Origin: Chloroflexota bacterium
Lineage (GTDB): Bacteria; Chloroflexota; FW602-bin22; JACPRP01
Direction: 5' to 3'
Assembly (NCBI GenBank): GCA_016210495.1
Contig: JACQUC010000192.1
Location: 1 to 12,980, forward strand
Length of the DNA stretch: 12,980 nt
The translations under genes and the position numbers were made by a program. Numbering within the stretch: the stretch's first letter is position 1; each line of letters begins with the position of its first letter. Below are positions 11,690 through 12,980 of the stretch, piece by piece. Under the pieces are notes generated by a model, which worked only from the letters and a program-made list of their open reading frames with translations, had not been told where the DNA came from and searched no databases.

Positions 11690-12760
11690 TCACTTAACAT
11701 AACGATTAACGATTTCATCAATCTTGGTTATCTCTTGCTTGGGCACAGCCATGATCTTCTGCATTTCAACGCCCAGATCCTTGCCCTTCGTAGCCCCTGT
11801 CCAGGGCGTGTAGAACTTCTGTATTTGCTGCAGGAAATCTGGCTTTTCCATGATCTTGTCAAAGGATTCACGTAGGAAAACAACCCTGTCTTCAGGTATA
11901 CCGGGTGTTGCAAACACCACTCTCGACTGGTCGACTATCGAAGCGAAAACTCTGAGGATTCTTTCCTGCTCCGACGAAAGCTTGAGCACTTCTGGCAGCG
12001 TTGGAGCGTCGGGGAAAGCGTCGGTTCTCTTAAAGTCGAGAATAACGAATGGCGGTTTGGCAAACCCTTTCGTCACGCCATCACGGACGGACCCCGGTGT
12101 GGAAATAAGCGCCTGCACCTCTCCTCTGCCCATAGCCAACTGTATCTCCGCTGGGCTGGCATAGCCGTGGACTATCTTGGCTCCCTTCAATTCGAAGAAT
12201 TCGATGATCAGCCCGGCGCCAAGAACTGGCCCTGCCCTTTTGCCCGATCCACCGAATATCAACCCTTCCGATTTGCGCAGATCGTCCATAGACTTGTAAG
12301 GCAAGGCTGCTGCTATGGACAAGGCGGACGGCTGCCAGGCGAAACTCCCGATCCAGGTGATCTTCGCTGTGTCATACCTGACGCCGGGCTCCTCGAACAT
12401 CTGGAACATAGGGACAGGACCCGTAACGCCAAAGACAAGAGAGAGACCGTCCGGTTTGGCCGCATAGACGGAGTTCCAGGCGTCCAGACCACCTCCGCCG
12501 GCCTTATTCGTGACGACCACCGAGCTTCCGGTAACCTCTTCCAATGAGCTGGCAAATATTCTGGCGCCGGAATCAGTCGTGGACCCTGCTCCATAGGGAA
12601 CCACAAGTGAGATCGTCTTTCCTTTGAAGAAATCGGCCGCGCTTTCGGCCTTGGGCTGCGGGGCTGATCCTAAGCCCAGTTGACCACAAGCCACGACCAG
12701 GGACAAAGCCACCGCCAAGACGAGTGAATACCGACCGTGAGTCCGTGTCAATCCTTTCAC
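11690..12760 (-). CDS. tctC: Tripartite tricarboxylate transporter substrate-binding lipoprotein (TctC/Bug family)
   Basis: A 356-residue secreted solute-binding protein. The N-terminus has basic residues, a hydrophobic stretch (about 11-24) and a lipobox VVAC with Cys25, so it is probably a lipoprotein held at the outer face of the membrane. ISLVVPYGAGSTTDSGARIFA is the first Bug-family ligand loop, and IGSFAWQPSALSIAA and GKRAGPVLGA follow as in other members. I chose GTG 12760, which has TAAGGAGG 8 bases upstream and a standard signal peptide; the ATG at 12832 would prepend 24 unlikely Arg-rich residues. First gene of the operon. The ligand is some carboxylate, not identifiable here. Confidence 0.94.
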   Translation of the reverse strand: MKGLTRTHGRYSLVLAVALSLVVACGQLGLGSAPQPKAESAADFFKGKTISLVVPYGAGSTTDSGARIFASSLEEVTGSSVVVTNKAGGGGLDAWNSVYAAKPDGLSLVFGVTGPVPMFQMFEEPGVRYDTAKITWIGSFAWQPSALSIAAALPYKSMDDLRKSEGLIFGGSGKRAGPVLGAGLIIEFFELKGAKIVHGYASPAEIQLAMGRGEVQALISTPGSVRDGVTKGFAKPPFVILDFKRTDAFPDAPTLPEVLKLSSEQERILRVFASIVDQSRVVFATPGIPEDRVVFLRESFDKIMEKPDFLQQIQKFYTPWTGATKGKDLGVEMQKIMAVPKQEITKIDEIVNRYVK

Positions 12761-12861
12761 AATCCAATCCTCCTTACAAGATTCCGGTCTTACCAACCGA
12801 CGCCGGAAAGAGCTACGCAGTTCACTCCGCATCGTTCTTCCAGCAAAGCTACGCGGCCAAA

Positions 12862-12980
12862 TGGGGCGTGGGCGTCTCGCCCGCGAGGGGGCGCCCTCTA
12901 GCGTACCCGCCGCCGCATACCGATGTGCTCATCTGGGGCGTGGGCGTCTCGCCCGCGAGGGGGCGCCCTCTAGCGTACCC
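12862..12980. repeat. 47-bp direct repeat, two copies, cut by the window edge
   Basis: Positions 12862-12908 and 12934-12980 are identical, with a period of 72 and a 25-bp unique spacer. Each copy holds the hairpin GGGCG-TCT-CGCCC and the flank AGCGTACCC. Loop and GC-rich stem resemble the left-edge repeat but the sequence differs. It lies upstream of tctC and may continue past the window. Confidence 0.88.

Noticed and set aside
9702..12760. Tricarboxylate transporter as exporter or part of the signalling locus
   Set aside because: It is an uptake system, in a separate operon beyond a convergent gap and two plus-strand genes; nothing in the sequence ties it to the peptide.
12761..12832. Upstream ATG for the solute-binding lipoprotein
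   Set aside because: It adds an Arg-rich stretch before the signal peptide, whereas GTG 12760 has a strong ribosome site at ideal spacing.
12862..12980. CRISPR array at the right edge
   Set aside because: Only two copies are visible, the repeat is 47 bp and very GC-rich, the spacer is 25 bp and there are no cas genes.

Overview
The window looks like a piece of a GC-rich genome from an environmental bacterium. The gene set, the CysM type and the short GC-rich hairpin repeats would fit Chloroflexota or a neighbouring phylum, but there is no marker gene, so this is a weak guess. Nine of the eleven genes lie on the minus strand.

Positions 204-8391 (minus strand), read in transcription order: a CysM-type cysteine synthase; a nitroreductase-family flavoprotein; a B12-binding radical SAM enzyme of the RiPP-maturation type (CX7CX2C), coupled to the nitroreductase by an ATGA overlap; a 67-residue peptide ending in Leu-Val-Trp-Tyr, with a RiPP-like leader; a ComQ-like class I isoprenyl synthase; a multi-pass membrane histidine kinase with PDZ and GAF domains and a HisKA_3 core; and a LuxR/NarL-type response regulator, again joined by an ATGA overlap. 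Small peptide, isoprenyl transferase, membrane kinase and regulator are the parts of the Bacillus ComQXPA quorum-sensing system (here in the order X-Q-P-A). The added radical SAM maturase is not part of any ComQXPA system I know. The promoter of the peptide gene is well formed, and two copies of GTACGTA-N7-TACGTAC lie directly upstream, as expected for an autoinduction switch. The proposed model is that the peptide is modified by the maturase and prenylated on its penultimate Trp, exported, sensed by the kinase, and that the regulator then activates the peptide-prenyltransferase promoter.

Positions 8392-9443: a divergent intergenic region with two opposed promoters and a perfect 22-bp palindrome midway, then on the plus strand a small zinc-ribbon protein and a universal stress protein.

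Positions 9702-12760 (minus strand): a tripartite tricarboxylate transporter operon, tctC-tctA-tctB, which converges on the stress-protein gene and has no visible link to the signalling locus.

GC-rich repeats lie at both window ends (70-bp tandem repeat on the left, 47-bp direct repeat on the right). A copy of the left repeat's hairpin lies between the cysteine synthase and nitroreductase genes, and a different REP-like hairpin follows the prenyltransferase gene.
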